A stretch of 38,160 nucleotides of DNA. Origin: JABMPO01 sp964539785. Its GTDB lineage: Bacteria; Fidelibacterota; Marinisomatia; Marinisomatales; TCS56. The translations under genes and the position numbers were made by a program. The stretch lies in assembly GCA_964539785.1 (NCBI GenBank), contig CAZIJQ010000023.1:1-38160 (forward strand), given 5' to 3'. Below, in pieces: positions 1 through 8,832 of the stretch. The notes beneath the pieces are model-generated. The model did no database searches and had not been told where the DNA came from. It was given only the letters and a program-made list of their open reading frames with translations. The stretch's first letter is position 1; every line of letters begins with the position of its first letter.

Positions 1-299
1 TACATATAGTACAGTAAATATAACTCTTAATGGTAAAATGCTTATTTTCATTTTTTTATCTCCCCGGTTAAATGATTGTATTAAAGTAATTACCAGATTT
101 AAATGGCGCAACAATTATATGGATCATGGGTGAATGTGATTATTTAACGTTTTATCAGTTTCACTCGTTGTGTATGTAACATTCAACTCGATAATATTAT
201 GGGAAATTTAGCGGTTTCCCACCTTCTTTCTTCAATGTACATTTACCACTGGTTTTATTACCGGCTTTGCCACATTATTATTAACAATCGTGAGGTCAT
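1..299. other. Upstream region without a gene
   Basis: This AT-rich stretch precedes the first dehydrogenase gene. I see no convincing reading frame, RNA gene or strong hairpin on either strand. It probably holds the promoter of the 300-2253 genes, but I cannot pick out -35 and -10 boxes with confidence. Confidence 0.5.
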
Positions 300-1091
300 A
301 TGGATCTGGGAATTAAAGATAAAATCGCCGTTGTGCAGGCAGCTTCCAAAGGATTAGGTTATAGTGTTGCCCATGCTTTGAGCGCCGAAGGTGCTAAAGT
401 CGTCATCTGTGCCCGTACGGCCAGTGAATTGAATAACGCTGTGGCACAAATCCATGAATCAACCGGAAACCCGGTTCTCCCAGTGCAATGCGATGTTTCC
501 AAACATCAGCAACTCCAAACCCTATTCCGCCAGTGCCGTAAAGAATTCGGTGATCCCGATATTTTGGTTTGCAATGCCGGTGGTCCACCCCGGGGACAGT
601 TCAACGATTTTACCAAAGATGACTGGAACCAGGCTTTCCAGACTAATTTTCATTCGGCTGTAGCATCGGTAAATCAAGTAGTGAAAACAATGAAAACCAA
701 TGGTTGGGGGCGACTCATTTTCATAACCTCCATGGCGGTGAAACAACCGATTGACAGTCTGGTTTTATCCAATGCCGCCCGCTCGGCATTGACGGCCTAT
801 GCTAAAACAATCGCCAATGACCTGGCCCCGCATGGGATAACGGTTAATTGTTTACTGCCCGGTCCCCATCGCACCAGTCGTCTGGAGCACCTGGTCAATG
901 ACATCATGGAAGACGAAAGCTGCTCTATGGAAGAAGCCTGGGAGAAACTGGGTACCAACACTCCCCTCGGTCGACTTGGAAGACCGGAAGAACTAGGCGC
1001 CTTGGCCGCTTTTATCTGTTCCACCCACGCTGGTTTTATTACCGGTCAGTCTATTGTCCACGACGGAGGATCCATTAAAGGTCTGTTCTGA
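300..1091 (+). CDS. SDR-family oxidoreductase, FabG-like, atypical active site
   Basis: A 263-residue classical-length short-chain dehydrogenase with an N-terminal Rossmann fold. A dinucleotide-binding loop AASKGLG lies near residues 15-20, NAGGPPRG near 92-99 and the catalytic-type Ser at about 144. The usual Tyr-x3-Lys pair is not present at the expected place: the segment reads LSNAARSAL (about 156-164), so Tyr and Lys are replaced by Ser/Leu and Arg. This matches a known SDR subgroup with NAGGPP and LSNxxR motifs, so the substrate and even the redox role are uncertain. The stop TGA shares its A with the ATG of the next gene, so the two are probably translationally coupled. The cytoplasm is the expected location. 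Confidence 0.85.
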   Translation: MDLGIKDKIAVVQAASKGLGYSVAHALSAEGAKVVICARTASELNNAVAQIHESTGNPVLPVQCDVSKHQQLQTLFRQCRKEFGDPDILVCNAGGPPRGQFNDFTKDDWNQAFQTNFHSAVASVNQVVKTMKTNGWGRLIFITSMAVKQPIDSLVLSNAARSALTAYAKTIANDLAPHGITVNCLLPGPHRTSRLEHLVNDIMEDESCSMEEAWEKLGTNTPLGRLGRPEELGALAAFICSTHAGFITGQSIVHDGGSIKGLF

Positions 1092-1828
1092 TGTCCAACC
1101 GTATTTTCATTACCGGTGCCAGCAGTGGTATTGGTGAGCATCTGGCCTATCATTATGCTGCCCAGGGTGATCACTTAGGTCTGGCTGCCCGACGCATTGA
1201 CCTGCTGAACAGAGTCGCCGATAAATGCCGGCAATTGGGTGGTTCTGCTATCAGTTATGAATTGGATGTTACCGATCAACAAGCCTGCGCCTGCGCCGCT
1301 CAAGATTTCATTCAACAGCACGCTGGGATCGACTATGTGATCGCCAACGCCGGGAAAAGCGCAGATGATTATCTGGAAACCGGTGATTCCACTCGCATCA
1401 ACCAGATTCAATCAATTAATATCTCAGGCGTATCCAATACTGTCTATCCATTTGTGCCCGCATTGATTGAGCAAAAGTCCGGAAAGATCGTGGTTGTCAG
1501 CTCAATCGCCGGTGTCCGGGGGCTGCCGCGCCGCGGTGGTTACTCAGCCTCAAAAGCGGCCGTCAAAATAATGGCCGATGGCTGGCGTTTTTCATTGGCA
1601 AAACATAATATCCAGGTCACCACTATTTATCCCGGTTTTATTCGTACTGACATGACTGCCTGGCGAAAAACTATTATGCCATTCCTAATGGATGTAGAAC
1701 CGGCAGCCGTTTTGATCGCTCAAGCCATAGTTTGCGGGAAAAAAAATTATATGTTCCCCTGGCCCTGGCGAATTCTGTTTCCGATCATAAAAATCATTCC
1801 CGATTGGATTGTCGGTAAGGTTGTATGA
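1091..1828 (+). CDS. SDR-family NAD(P)-dependent oxidoreductase
   Basis: A 245-residue classical short-chain dehydrogenase. It shows the cofactor-binding motif TGASSGIG (8-15), NAG (86-88), the catalytic Ser138 and the active-site pair Tyr151 and Lys155 in YSASKAA, so unlike its upstream neighbour it keeps the full catalytic set. The C-terminus is hydrophobic and rich in Trp, Pro and Ile (about 220-243), as in SDR subgroups that associate with membranes or act on lipid substrates. The substrate cannot be read from sequence. It overlaps the preceding gene by 1 nt and the following archease gene by 4 nt (ATGA), so the three form one transcription unit. Confidence 0.88.
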   Translation: MSNRIFITGASSGIGEHLAYHYAAQGDHLGLAARRIDLLNRVADKCRQLGGSAISYELDVTDQQACACAAQDFIQQHAGIDYVIANAGKSADDYLETGDSTRINQIQSINISGVSNTVYPFVPALIEQKSGKIVVVSSIAGVRGLPRRGGYSASKAAVKIMADGWRFSLAKHNIQVTTIYPGFIRTDMTAWRKTIMPFLMDVEPAAVLIAQAIVCGKKNYMFPWPWRILFPIIKIIPDWIVGKVV

Positions 1829-2253
1829 CCACCACTGATGAGACTAGCTGGGAACATTTTTATCACCAAGCCGACATCGGTATCCGCGGATTCGGCCCCA
1901 CCATGGATCAGGCATTCATACAAGTTGCCATCGCCCTAATCAACGTTATCACGTCAGCACCCATCAATCCTGACCAGAGCATAGTCATTTCCTGTCAGGC
2001 TGATAATCCCGATGATTTATTATTTGATTGGCTTAATCAACTGATTTTTCACGTTGCGAAGGACAAATTTCTTTATGGCCGATTTGAAGTTCAAATTGTT
2101 GAAAATAGGCTTAATGCAGTCGTATATGGTGAACCAATTGACATCAAGCACCACCAGCCGACCGTTGAAATCAAAGCCGCCACTTACACGGAACTGAAAG
2201 TGGAGCAGGATGCCACTGGACAGTGGCTGGCGCAATGTATCGTGGATGTCTGA
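1825..2253 (+). CDS. Archease, RtcB-activating protein
   Basis: A 142-residue protein matching the archease family in length and motifs. The N-terminal part has HQADIGIRGFGPTMDQAF, the typical HTADxgi-like acidic start, with DLLFDWLNQLIF in the middle (about residues 60-71) and KAATYTELKVEQ near the C-terminus. Archease speeds guanylylation and multiple turnover of the RNA ligase RtcB, and its acidic residues position metal ions. The rtcB gene follows on the same strand after 221 nt, which strongly supports the assignment. The start overlaps the upstream SDR stop by 4 nt. The gene is expected to be cytoplasmic and nothing looks truncated. Confidence 0.93.
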   Translation: MTTTDETSWEHFYHQADIGIRGFGPTMDQAFIQVAIALINVITSAPINPDQSIVISCQADNPDDLLFDWLNQLIFHVAKDKFLYGRFEVQIVENRLNAVVYGEPIDIKHHQPTVEIKAATYTELKVEQDATGQWLAQCIVDV

Positions 2254-2302
2254 ATAAAATACACCGCGTTTGCTTAGAAGGTTGTTGGTGTAGAATACTA
2301 CT

Positions 2303-2339
2303 AAAACCTTTCGAAAGAATAAATATCAATAAAGGTTTT
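2303..2339 (+). repeat. Inverted repeat in the archease-rtcB gap, weak terminator-like
   Basis: AAAACCTTT (2303-2311) and AAAGGTTTT (2331-2339) form a 9-bp stem with a 19-nt loop, followed by TATTTTG. The rest of the 221-nt gap has no reading frame I trust. A second inverted pair, TATCAATAAA (2324-2333) and TTTATTGATA (2416-2425), could compete with it. It may be a weak terminator or a leader structure ahead of rtcB, but the AT-rich composition makes chance pairing possible. Confidence 0.35.
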
Positions 2340-2474
2340 TATTTTGTTGGGTACCAAACCAATGTAGATTTCTCCTCGCCTCGTAAACGGGACATCGTCG
2401 AAATGACCTGAAATATTTATTGATAAAACCCGAAAATACATTGCATTCGACCGGTTTTCAATGTAGTTATAAAT

Positions 2475-3905
2475 ATGGATATTAAGCGTCTTAATCAACT
2501 TTCCGAATTCGAATGGCAGGTCAATCCTAACAGTAACCGGATGCTGCCCGGAATTATCTATGCTGATATAGCGTTGATTCGTGATATGGATGATAAAGTC
2601 CGCCAGCAATTGACCAATGTTACTGCTCTGCCGGGTCTGGTAAAAACGGCCTGGGCCATGCCCGATGCTCACTGGGGTTACGGCTTTCCGATTGGCGGTG
2701 TTGCGGCGTTTGATCCTGGCCAGGGTGGCGTCATATCGGCCGGCGGGGTCGGCTTTGATATCGCCTGCGGTGTGCGCACTTTGCATACCGGTTTAACGGC
2801 CAAGGATATTCAACCGCTGAAAAAGCAAATCGCCGACCAATTGGCCAAGGTTATCCCCGCCGGGGTAGGTAGCCGGGGCAAGATTCATTTGGACAATCGG
2901 CAAATGGATAAAATGTTGACTGGCGGCGCCCAATGGGCCGTGACAAATGGCTATGGTAATCAAGCTGATCTTGACTTCAGCGAGGAAAATGGGCAGATGA
3001 TCGGTGCAGACCCAATTGCAGTATCGCAGCGGGCCAAAGACCGCCAGCGCGATGAAATGGGCACCCTGGGTTCCGGCAACCACTATCTTGAGATTCAACT
3101 GGTGGATGAAATCTATGACCAAGAGATCGCCGCTGTCTTCGGTATCGCCATGGGCGATATTAAAATCAGCATTCATTGCGGTTCACGGGGATTGGGTCAC
3201 CAGATCGGCACCGAATTTCTGCGACGCATGGTGGCAGAAGCGCCACGCCACAAGTTGAACTTACCGGATCGTGAACTGGCCTGCGCACCAATCAGATCTT
3301 CACTAGGGCAAGAATATCTGGCAGCAATGAACGGCGGTATCAATTGTGCCCTGGCAAACCGTCAGATACTCACTCACCTGACCAGAGGCATATTTACCCA
3401 GCTATTTCCCGGTGCTGAATTGTCATTGCTGTATGATGTCTCCCACAATACCTGTAAAAAGGAATATCATAAAATCGGTGGTAAAGAAAGATTGCTTTTT
3501 ATCCATCGCAAAGGAGCCACCCGCGCTTTTGGTCCCGGTCATCCCGACCTACCGGTAAGATATAAGTCCGTGGGTCAACCAGTGCTGATTGGTGGTACCA
3601 TGGGCACAGCTTCATACATTTTAGCCGGCACTAATGAAAGTGAAGCCCGGGCTTTTTCATCTTCCTGCCACGGTGCCGGCCGGGTCATGAGCCGTACTAA
3701 AGCTAAAAAGATCTGGCAGGGACAACAAGTTGTCAGGGAGCTTGCCGGAGCTGGCATTGAAGTTCGTAGTCCCTCCTATCGTGGTGTAGCCGAAGAAGCA
3801 CCCGGCGCCTATAAGGATGTGAACACTGTGGTTGATGTGACCGAACGAGCTGGCTTATCAAAGAAAGTGGCGCGACTGGTACCACTGTTGGTTATAAAAG
3901 GTTAG
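2475..3905 (+). CDS. rtcB: RNA-splicing ligase RtcB
   Basis: A 476-residue GTP-dependent RNA ligase that joins 2',3'-cyclic phosphate (3'-phosphate) ends to 5'-OH ends in tRNA splicing and RNA repair. The metal ligands are all visible: Asp95 and Cys98 in GFDIACGVR, His203 in GSGNHYLE, His234 in SIHCGSRG and His324 in DVSHNTCK. His399 in SCHGAGR is the residue that becomes guanylylated. Positions 95, 98, 203 and 234 match the Pyrococcus horikoshii numbering exactly. Length is normal for the family. Archease is encoded just upstream, so the pair can work together. The long gap before the gene suggests its own promoter or a structured leader. Confidence 0.97.
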   Translation: MDIKRLNQLSEFEWQVNPNSNRMLPGIIYADIALIRDMDDKVRQQLTNVTALPGLVKTAWAMPDAHWGYGFPIGGVAAFDPGQGGVISAGGVGFDIACGVRTLHTGLTAKDIQPLKKQIADQLAKVIPAGVGSRGKIHLDNRQMDKMLTGGAQWAVTNGYGNQADLDFSEENGQMIGADPIAVSQRAKDRQRDEMGTLGSGNHYLEIQLVDEIYDQEIAAVFGIAMGDIKISIHCGSRGLGHQIGTEFLRRMVAEAPRHKLNLPDRELACAPIRSSLGQEYLAAMNGGINCALANRQILTHLTRGIFTQLFPGAELSLLYDVSHNTCKKEYHKIGGKERLLFIHRKGATRAFGPGHPDLPVRYKSVGQPVLIGGTMGTASYILAGTNESEARAFSSSCHGAGRVMSRTKAKKIWQGQQVVRELAGAGIEVRSPSYRGVAEEAPGAYKDVNTVVDVTERAGLSKKVARLVPLLVIKG

Positions 3906-3926
3906 CATGATCGGCAAGGTAATCTA

Positions 3927-4916
3927 ATGCAAGATATCCGCTGGGGGATCATCGGTTGTGGGGACGTCTGCGAAATCAAGAGCGGTCCCGGTTTCCAGCA
4001 GGTGGAAGGATCGCAACTGGTGGCGGTCATGCGCCAGAATGCTGCGCTGGCAGAGGATTTTGCCCGACGGCATAAAGTACCGTGTTGGTATAATTCGGCT
4101 CATGATTTAGTCAATGATCCCAACGTGGATGCCGTGTATATCGCCACACCGCCGCGATATCATTGCGAATACACCCTGCTGGTTGCGGCTGCCGGAAAAC
4201 CGGTCTATGTAGAAAAACCCATGGCAATGAATTACAACGAATGTAACACAATGATATCAGCTTGTCAGAAATCCAATATACCCTTATTTGTAGCTTATTA
4301 CCGGCGGGCATTGCCCCGCTTTTTAAAAATAAAACAATTACTTGATTCTAATATGATTGGTGAAATCGAACAAGTTGAAACAATTTACCAATGTCCACCA
4401 AAACCAGAAGATACGCTGATACCTATGCCCTGGCGCCTAAACCCTGAGATATCTCCCGGCGGTTATTTCGGTGATCTGGCTCCCCATACTATAGATATTC
4501 TCCAGTTTCTTGTTGGCGACATCACCAATTGCTGGGGACGTAGTTGGAATGAAGCCAAGTTGTATCCGGCCGTTGATAATGTAACCGCTCAATTCCAGTT
4601 TGAAAATGGTATCAGTGGCAAGGGAAGATGGAATTTTAATGCCGCAAGCAAAATCGACCGAACAATCATTGCGGGTACGGCGGGACAATTGGAATTTTCA
4701 ATATTTGGCGAAAGCCCAATCGAATTAACCACCAGTTACCGGACTGATCAATTCACAATTACCAATCCAATCACAATCCAGCAACCGTTAATACAATCGA
4801 TTGTTGATGAACTGCAAGGGCAAGGGACATGTCCCAGCAGCGGTCAAACTGCCGCTCGCACCAACTGGATGATGGATCGCATCCTAATGTATCAATATAA
4901 GATGGGAGCCAGTTAA
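3927..4916 (+). CDS. Gfo/Idh/MocA-family oxidoreductase
   Basis: A 329-residue NAD(P)-dependent dehydrogenase of the glucose-fructose oxidoreductase / inositol dehydrogenase family. The N-terminal Rossmann domain has GIIGCGDVC (7-15), then the EKPMA motif with the conserved Lys97, and the substrate-binding alpha/beta domain has GGYFGDLAPHTIDI with Asp183 and His187 in the usual catalytic positions. Family members oxidise or reduce sugars, inositols and pseudosugars, but the exact substrate is not evident. A ribosome site AAGG lies about 7 nt before the ATG. It is followed after 41 nt by a ROK kinase, which fits a carbohydrate or amino-sugar route. Confidence 0.9.
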   Translation: MQDIRWGIIGCGDVCEIKSGPGFQQVEGSQLVAVMRQNAALAEDFARRHKVPCWYNSAHDLVNDPNVDAVYIATPPRYHCEYTLLVAAAGKPVYVEKPMAMNYNECNTMISACQKSNIPLFVAYYRRALPRFLKIKQLLDSNMIGEIEQVETIYQCPPKPEDTLIPMPWRLNPEISPGGYFGDLAPHTIDILQFLVGDITNCWGRSWNEAKLYPAVDNVTAQFQFENGISGKGRWNFNAASKIDRTIIAGTAGQLEFSIFGESPIELTTSYRTDQFTITNPITIQQPLIQSIVDELQGQGTCPSSGQTAARTNWMMDRILMYQYKMGAS

Positions 4917-4957
4917 ATTAAGGTGTATTATTTCTCACAACTATCCGGATTATTTAA

Positions 4958-5803
4958 ATGAAATTGAAGCACTCATTAATTGGAATGGATATCGGCGGTA
5001 CTAACGCTCGAGCAGGATTAATTGAAGAAGGTAGAATAACTAAACTCGAATCGATACCAATCAAAGCTCAGGGTACGGTCGATGATGTGCTGGAGCAGAT
5101 CATTGGTTTAATCGAGCAGGTGCGAACCCCGGACGCTAAAGCGATCGGGATAGCTTTCCCCTCTATAATGGATATAGATCACGGGATTGTGTATGATGTC
5201 CAGAATATCCCGGCCTGGAAAGAAGTGCATTTAAAAGATATCCTGGAAAAGCACTTCAACATGCCAGTGCGTATTAATAACGATGCCAATTGCTTTGCAT
5301 TGGGTGAATATTATTTCGGCCAGAGCAAAAAATATCCTAATCTTGTAGGACTAATTGTTGGTACCGGATTGGGAGCCGGCATTGTGATCGACGGGAAAAT
5401 TTACAGTGGTGCCAATGGTGGAGCCGGTGAATTTGGAATGACTCCCTATCGGGATAAGAATCTGGAGTATTATTGCAGCGGTCAATTCTTTGTGAATCAC
5501 GGTAATATGGAAGGAGCTAAATTAGCGCAGCTTGCTGAGGAGGGGGATAAAGAGGCTCAAGCAGTATTCAATGTATTTGGCCATCATTTTGCTCAGGCGA
5601 TAAAGACAATCCAATATGCCATTGATCCGGATATCATAATTTTAGGCGGATCCGTCCGAAAATCATTTTCTCATTTTCAAGTAGCGATGGAAAAAGAATT
5701 AGATAATTTCGCTTTCCCGCACACTCGTCCTCATATCAAAATTGCTATTTCAGAAGATGATTATATCGCAATTCTGGGGGCAGCAGCTTTGAATATTTCT
5801 TAG
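4958..5803 (+). CDS. ROK-family sugar kinase, zinc motif absent
   Basis: A 281-residue ROK protein with no N-terminal DNA-binding domain, hence a sugar kinase and not a repressor. The phosphate-binding loop is DIGGTNARAG (11-20), the catalytic Asp109 lies in NNDANCFALGE, and the signature GTGLGAGIVIDG follows, with GANGGAGEFGM after it. The usual zinc site (a His after GE.G and the CxCGxxGC cysteines) is missing: the region reads MTPYRDKNLEYYCSGQFF. It is therefore a shortened ROK variant; substrate may be glucose, another hexose or an N-acylated amino sugar. It sits between a Gfo/Idh dehydrogenase and an aminotransferase in the same direction. Confidence 0.85.
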   Translation: MKLKHSLIGMDIGGTNARAGLIEEGRITKLESIPIKAQGTVDDVLEQIIGLIEQVRTPDAKAIGIAFPSIMDIDHGIVYDVQNIPAWKEVHLKDILEKHFNMPVRINNDANCFALGEYYFGQSKKYPNLVGLIVGTGLGAGIVIDGKIYSGANGGAGEFGMTPYRDKNLEYYCSGQFFVNHGNMEGAKLAQLAEEGDKEAQAVFNVFGHHFAQAIKTIQYAIDPDIIILGGSVRKSFSHFQVAMEKELDNFAFPHTRPHIKIAISEDDYIAILGAAALNIS

Positions 5804-5840
5804 TTATTCAGGTAAAACTCTAATCGCATAATTAAACAAA

Positions 5841-6983
5841 ATGATCATTTCAAAACGAGCACAAAACATAACCCCTTTCATCGTCATGGACGTGCTCGAT
5901 CGTGCACACGCCATGGAACAGGCTGGCATTGATGTAATTCATCTGGAAGTAGGTGAACCGGATTTTAACACTCCAGTGGCGGTAAATAAAGCCATCTGCC
6001 AAGCCTTGGAAGACGGTCATACTCACTATACCCACAGCCTCGGAAATCGCGAACTTCGTGAATCTATCTGCCGCCATTATCATACCACTTATGGCGTAAA
6101 TGTGGATCCTGATCAAGTGGTTGTAACATCCGGGACATCACCGGCAATGTTCCTGGTATTCGCGGCCTTGCTTGAGCAGGGTGACGAAGTAATAATATCC
6201 GATCCTCATTACCCCTGTTATTCGAATGTCATCAGCTTTGTGGGGGGCACGCCAGTAAAAATTCCGGTTTATGAAGAAGATGGATTTCAATACCGACCGG
6301 CAGCAATCCGGGAAAAGATCAGTGACCGAACTAAAGCCATAATTATCAACTCCCCATCAAATCCCACCGGAAATTTGCTTTCAGCTTCACGAATGCGTGA
6401 GATCGCCGAGCTTTCACCTTTGATAATTTCCGATGAAATCTATCACGGTCTTGTCTACGAAGGTAAAGAACATACAATTCTTGAGTATACTGATGACGCA
6501 ATTGTATTAAATGGGTTCTCTAAGCAATATGCCATGACCGGCCTGCGCTTGGGGTATCTGATTGCTCCCAAACCATTCATTCGTCCGATTCAAAAGATTC
6601 AACAGAATTTTTTCATTTCTGCCAATTCGGCGGTGCAGATTGCCGGTATTTCAGCCCTGGAAAAGACCAGCGCTGATGTGGCCAACATGCGCAATACGTA
6701 TAATAAAAGACGAAAATATATGATTGATCGTCTCAAATCCATGGGGCTGGGAATTACCGTGGTGCCGACCGGTGCTTTTTATGTATTTGCCAATGCGCGG
6801 CACATTTCCAATGATTCCTATAAACTGGCTTTTGATATTCTGGAAAATGCTCATGTAGGTGTCACTCCCGGTATTGATTTTGGTGAAAACGGCGAGGGTT
6901 ACCTGCGATTTACCTATGCCAATTCCCTGGAAAATATTGCCGAAGGATTGGATCGCGTAGAACGGTACCTGGCAAAAATATGA
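5841..6983 (+). CDS. PLP-dependent aminotransferase, class I/II
   Basis: A 380-residue fold-type I aminotransferase. Motifs in order: HYTHSLGNRELRE near 62-74, Asn174 in NSPSNPTGN, Asp198 in SDEIYHG, the Schiff-base Lys228 in NGFSKQYAMTGLRLGY and a C-terminal Arg in YLRFTYAN that binds the substrate carboxylate. This places it with aspartate/alanine/aromatic-type aminotransferases, but the amino donor cannot be chosen from sequence. Its stop overlaps the start of the next PLP enzyme by 4 nt (ATGA), so two PLP enzymes are co-translated. Expected to be cytoplasmic. Confidence 0.92.
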   Translation: MIISKRAQNITPFIVMDVLDRAHAMEQAGIDVIHLEVGEPDFNTPVAVNKAICQALEDGHTHYTHSLGNRELRESICRHYHTTYGVNVDPDQVVVTSGTSPAMFLVFAALLEQGDEVIISDPHYPCYSNVISFVGGTPVKIPVYEEDGFQYRPAAIREKISDRTKAIIINSPSNPTGNLLSASRMREIAELSPLIISDEIYHGLVYEGKEHTILEYTDDAIVLNGFSKQYAMTGLRLGYLIAPKPFIRPIQKIQQNFFISANSAVQIAGISALEKTSADVANMRNTYNKRRKYMIDRLKSMGLGITVVPTGAFYVFANARHISNDSYKLAFDILENAHVGVTPGIDFGENGEGYLRFTYANSLENIAEGLDRVERYLAKI

Positions 6984-8083
6984 ACCCAATTATCAGACCA
7001 ACACTCCTATTAGACGAAGATCGCGCCAAATCGAATATCAGACGAATGGCCGCCAAAGCCCGGCAGAATAATCTCCAATTTCGCCCTCATTTCAAGACTC
7101 ATCAATCGCAAACAATTGGCCGCTGGTTCCGGAATGCCGGGGTTGAGGCAATCACCGTCTCATCGGTGGATATGGCGGAGTATTTTGCCCGGGACGGCTG
7201 GACTGATATCACAATTGCCATGCCAATTAATTTACCAGATATTGACCGGTTAAATCACGTAGCCAAGCAGATTGATCTGCACCTGCTGGTCGATTCTCTA
7301 TCGGCAGTCGCATATTTAGCGGAACACCTTAGCAGTCAGGTACAAATCTGGATTAAAATCGATGTCGGTTACCATCGTTGTGGATTACTGTGGTATAATA
7401 CCGAAGAAGTGATTGAGCTGGCGCAGAAAATCCAGTCTGCCGAAAAAATGGATTTTCGTGGCATCCTGACCCATGCCGGACATACTTATCGCCAATCCAG
7501 TGTCGATGAAGTCTTACGCATTCACACTGAGTCTGTGATCCGTTTGGTCGATCTGAAAAAGGATATTCTTGACAGTGGTATCAGCACCTGCTCCATCTCT
7601 ATTGGCGATACCCCCGGTTGTAGCCTGGCCAATAATTTCACTGGTGTGGACGAAATCCGACCGGGAAATTTCGTTTTTTACGATTTGACGCAATTACGGC
7701 TTAATGCTTGCCGCTATAGTGATATTGCCGTGGCAGTTACCTGCCCTGTAATTGGCAAATATCCCAACCGAGGGGAGATTGTCGTTCATTGCGGTTCCGT
7801 ACACCTGTCAAAAGAAAGCTTAAATTCAAGTACGATAACCACCTACGGGTATCTGGTTCCCACAACCACTGATGGTTGGGGTCCGCCGGACACTTACGCA
7901 CCAGTAATTTCATTATCCCAGGAACATGGCACTATCCAAATGACGAAAGATATGATGCAGCATGTTGCAATTGGAGACCTAGTCACAATTTTGCCGGTTC
8001 ACTCCTGTCTCACCGCCAACCTTTACTCCAATTACCACACCAGCGCTGGAAAATCGATTAGTAAAATGCAAAGTATGGTTTAA
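6980..8083 (+). CDS. D-threonine aldolase / D-serine dehydratase-like enzyme
   Basis: A 367-residue fold-type III (alanine-racemase-like) PLP enzyme. The N-terminal TIM barrel carries the PLP Lys39 in RPHFKTHQ, followed by HAGHTY and the phosphate-binding segment SIGDTPGC. The C-terminal beta domain has His341-Ser-Cys343 in LPVHSCLTANLY, the His/Cys metal ligand pair of D-serine dehydratase and metal-activated D-threonine aldolase. Members split or dehydrate D-3-hydroxyamino acids. The gene overlaps the aminotransferase and abuts the next start with no spacer, so its substrate is probably tied to the pathway of this cluster. Confidence 0.88.
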   Translation: MNPIIRPTLLLDEDRAKSNIRRMAAKARQNNLQFRPHFKTHQSQTIGRWFRNAGVEAITVSSVDMAEYFARDGWTDITIAMPINLPDIDRLNHVAKQIDLHLLVDSLSAVAYLAEHLSSQVQIWIKIDVGYHRCGLLWYNTEEVIELAQKIQSAEKMDFRGILTHAGHTYRQSSVDEVLRIHTESVIRLVDLKKDILDSGISTCSISIGDTPGCSLANNFTGVDEIRPGNFVFYDLTQLRLNACRYSDIAVAVTCPVIGKYPNRGEIVVHCGSVHLSKESLNSSTITTYGYLVPTTTDGWGPPDTYAPVISLSQEHGTIQMTKDMMQHVAIGDLVTILPVHSCLTANLYSNYHTSAGKSISKMQSMV

Positions 8084-8764
8084 ATGGTGAATACTAAAAA
8101 CCAAATGCAATATCTGAAATCGACCTATTTCATCAATTTTGATCAACCGGCGGTAGCAAACTACGCCTCAGAATTGACCAATGGAATCACTGACCCGGTT
8201 GAGCAAGCAATAATTTTATTCCGACACGTTCGGGACGATTTCCGCTACGATCCCTACCGCGTTCCGATCAAGCCGAAAAAATTCCGGGCCAGTATAGTAA
8301 TTGAACAGAGGTACGGTTTCTGCATTACCAAGGCAACCCTGCTGGCGGCGGTGGTCCGCTCCGTCGGCATCCCAGCTCGATTGGGATTTGTAAATGTGCG
8401 CAATCACCTGAATACAGAAAAATTGCGTGATCTCATGGGCTCTGATATTTTCTACTGGCATGGGTACACCGAATTCCATTTAAACGGGCAATGGGTTAAG
8501 GCTACCCCGGCTTTCAACAAAACATTATGTGAACGGTTCGGATTCCAATTACCTGATTTTGACGGAAAAACCGATTCGCAATTTCACTCTCTGAACAGCG
8601 AAGGTAATCTCCACATGGAATATCTGGAAGAGCACGGTACCTTTGCCGATCTGCCCTATGAGCAAATAATGACTACCTGGGCGCAGCATTATACCAGCAT
8701 TCTAGCCGGACATCTGGCGGCCGCCAGCGGTGGTGTACTTGACAAGTTCGAGAAAGATTCTTAG
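8084..8764 (+). CDS. Transglutaminase-like domain protein
   Basis: A 226-residue protein with a transglutaminase/protease-like core. The putative nucleophile is Cys80 in YGFCITKATLLAA, followed by GIPARLGFVNVRNH and His126 in WHGYTEFHLNG. The third position, normally Asp in W-x3-D-P, reads QWVKATPAFN, so Thr or a nearby residue occupies it; this ATPAFN form looks like a recurring subgroup and not a broken copy. No signal peptide is visible, so it may be a cytoplasmic amidase, peptidase or acyl-transfer enzyme. The ATG follows the upstream TAA without a gap, indicating one operon with the two PLP enzymes. Confidence 0.78.
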   Translation: MVNTKNQMQYLKSTYFINFDQPAVANYASELTNGITDPVEQAIILFRHVRDDFRYDPYRVPIKPKKFRASIVIEQRYGFCITKATLLAAVVRSVGIPARLGFVNVRNHLNTEKLRDLMGSDIFYWHGYTEFHLNGQWVKATPAFNKTLCERFGFQLPDFDGKTDSQFHSLNSEGNLHMEYLEEHGTFADLPYEQIMTTWAQHYTSILAGHLAAASGGVLDKFEKDS

Positions 8765-8832
8765 AAATCGTGGATTGGATTACAACCACACTATCGAATA
8801 TTATCAATTGAAATAAATAGGGAAATACGATT

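Noticed and set aside
2301..2786. Minus-strand frame of 161 codons over the rtcB start
   Set aside because: It is antisense to conserved RtcB sequence and has no recognisable motif or ribosome site.
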